Notes under the pieces: model-generated
Told to the model about the DNA's origin: nothing
What the model saw: the letters and a program-made list of their open reading frames with translations, nothing else
Databases searched by the model: none
Assembly: GCA_964444825.1 (NCBI GenBank)
Contig: CAYUIS010000050.1
Coordinates: forward strand, 1-31,806
From: CAYUIS01 sp964444825
Lineage (GTDB): Bacteria; Chloroflexota; Anaerolineae; B4-G1
DNA: 31,806 nt
Direction: 5' to 3'
In this document: positions 31,067-31,806 of the stretch, in pieces
Layout: every line of letters begins with the position of its first letter
Numbering within the stretch: position 1 is the stretch's first letter
Translations under genes and position numbers: made by a program

Positions 31067-31160
31067 ATATCCCAAATCGAATTTGGGATAAACCTGGGAT
31101 AAGCAGTATTGGCACTACCAACGGATATCCCAAATCGAATTTGGGATAAACTTGGGATAA
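31067..31160. promoter_or_regulatory. Duplicated palindromic operator upstream of the acyl-CoA dehydrogenase
   Basis: Two 36-bp units (31067-31102 and 31125-31160) match at 35 of 36 positions with a 58-bp period. Each holds TATCCCAAAT-CGA-ATTTGGGATA, a perfect 10-bp inverted repeat with a three-base centre, followed by an extra half-site TGGGATAA. This makes six half-sites in under 100 bp. They lie between the divergent-spaced regulator stop and the dehydrogenase ribosome-binding site, so the array probably controls this operon. Confidence 0.75.
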
Positions 31161-31194
31161 AAATCGTGGATTTATTTGTTGCTCCCGGCGTTCG

Positions 31195-31806
31195 TCACTT
31201 TAGTATGTAATATGTGCCCTTTTTGGCGCCGATCTTGAGCAAAATGCCCTGATCCACCAGGTCAACCAGATCTAGGCGCACCGTCTCGGCGCTGACGTCT
31301 GGACAGAGCTCTCGATATTCGCGGTTGGTGATACGCCCGTTTTCCTGGACGTAGGCCAAGGCCCTGGCCTGCCTCTCGTTCATCGTGCGCGTCCAAGAGG
31401 GCAGAGGCTCTCGCTCGACGACGTTATACAGCGTGACGGTGAACGAGTATGGCGTGTCTTTGAACCTGGGCGGGGGATGTCCCGATCGTACCATATCCTC
31501 GATCATCAGATCGACCCCCAGCCCCAGCTCCTCAATATAGCCCCATTGATACAGAGAGGAAACGAGGCGCGGGTTGCGCGAATAGTGTTCCTCGACGATA
31601 TTGTCGACCGTGATAAAACCGGGCAAACCACCTGGACTAATGATCTCCATACGGTCAGCGAACATCCGCACCTCGATGCGCCGCCCACCGAGTCGGTAGT
31701 CGCGGTGTGCCACGGCGTTTACCAGCGCCTCGCGCACGGCCGAGATCGGGTACTCGGTGCGCTCCTCCCGTTCAAGCCCGGTGACGACCGCGCCGATGCG
31801 CATCTC
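31195..31806 (-). CDS. COG2865-type ATP-binding transcriptional regulator, 5' end outside window
   Basis: The frame is open to the window edge. An ATG at 31803 is internal. The visible 203 residues include YPISAVREALVNAVAHRDYR, IEVRMFADRMEIISPGGLPG and RNPRLVSSLYQWGYIEELGL, the ATP-binding C-terminal half of the Schlafen/AlbA_2-type COG2865 regulators. A C-terminal winged helix (about the last 65 residues) includes RITNREYRELCPDVSAETVR. The regulator ends about 35 bases before the palindromic array that precedes the acyl-CoA dehydrogenase. It may be the protein that binds that array, but nothing in the sequence proves this. Confidence 0.85.
   Translation of the reverse strand, partial: EMRIGAVVTGLEREERTEYPISAVREALVNAVAHRDYRLGGRRIEVRMFADRMEIISPGGLPGFITVDNIVEEHYSRNPRLVSSLYQWGYIEELGLGVDLMIEDMVRSGHPPPRFKDTPYSFTVTLYNVVEREPLPSWTRTMNERQARALAYVQENGRITNREYRELCPDVSAETVRLDLVDLVDQGILLKIGAKKGTYYILK

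Noticed and set aside
31067..31160. CRISPR array of two repeats
   Set aside because: Only two units, with an internal perfect palindrome and an extra half-site, placed directly upstream of a gene, and no cas genes in the window. An operator array explains it better.

Overview
The window reads as a scaffold from an uncultivated member of the Chloroflexota (Anaerolineae-like), moderately GC-rich. This is inferred, not measured. The clues are a secreted multidomain protein ending in an 'LYIPLVIR' tail of the kind common in Chloroflexota exoproteins, a VanW/beta-lactamase-fold cell-envelope protein, a Ser/Thr kinase fused to a PQQ-type propeller, and heptamer-like short repeats. Every gene I can support lies on the minus strand. 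A run of exactly 100 N (27565-27664) is a scaffold join that cuts two genes.

Layout in window order (transcription runs right to left): (1) 1-395, N-terminal part of an IS1182-like transposase. (2) 811-4722, a large secreted M14 zinc carboxypeptidase with three tandem Ig-like and four PKD domains. (3) 4873-5295, a Fur-family repressor with its own promoter and an overlapping palindrome. (4) 5407-12391, a complete Wadjet (JetABCD) anti-plasmid operon led by a small Xre-type regulator. A near-consensus promoter there is overlapped by a perfect 13-bp palindrome. (5) 12720-13964, a RhlE-like DEAD-box RNA helicase whose leader carries a strong terminator hairpin. (6) 14354-14937, a small zinc-ribbon gene and a fragment of a B12-binding radical SAM gene. 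(7) 15152-21717, a seven-gene signalling operon: Ser/Thr kinase-propeller, PP2C phosphatase, J-domain/VWA protein, zinc-ribbon/FHA protein, an 81-aa unknown, an OmpR-type response regulator and a small GTPase. (8) 22010-23437, a membrane-anchored VanW/beta-lactamase-like protein that lacks the nucleophilic serine. (9) 23538-31030, an apparent acyl-CoA catabolism operon (acyl-CoA dehydrogenase, MDR oxidoreductase, membrane protein, metallophosphoesterase, acyl-CoA mutase) with a GH94 phosphorylase at its end. It lies downstream of a duplicated palindromic operator array. (10) 31195-31806, a 5'-truncated COG2865-type regulator.

Two loci deserve most attention. In the Wadjet operon, an SMC complex (JetA kleisin, JetB KITE, JetC ATPase) with a Toprim nuclease (JetD) is expected to extrude and cleave small circular DNA. 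Here it appears to be under an autoregulating Xre switch. The signalling operon resembles the kinase/PP2C/VWA triads known from Ter-type systems, enlarged by a J domain, an FHA reader, a small GTPase and an orphan response regulator. The kinase N-terminus carries three T-x-H-[I/M] motifs that fit the pThr+3 rule for FHA ligands, so the neighbouring FHA protein is a plausible reader of kinase autophosphorylation.
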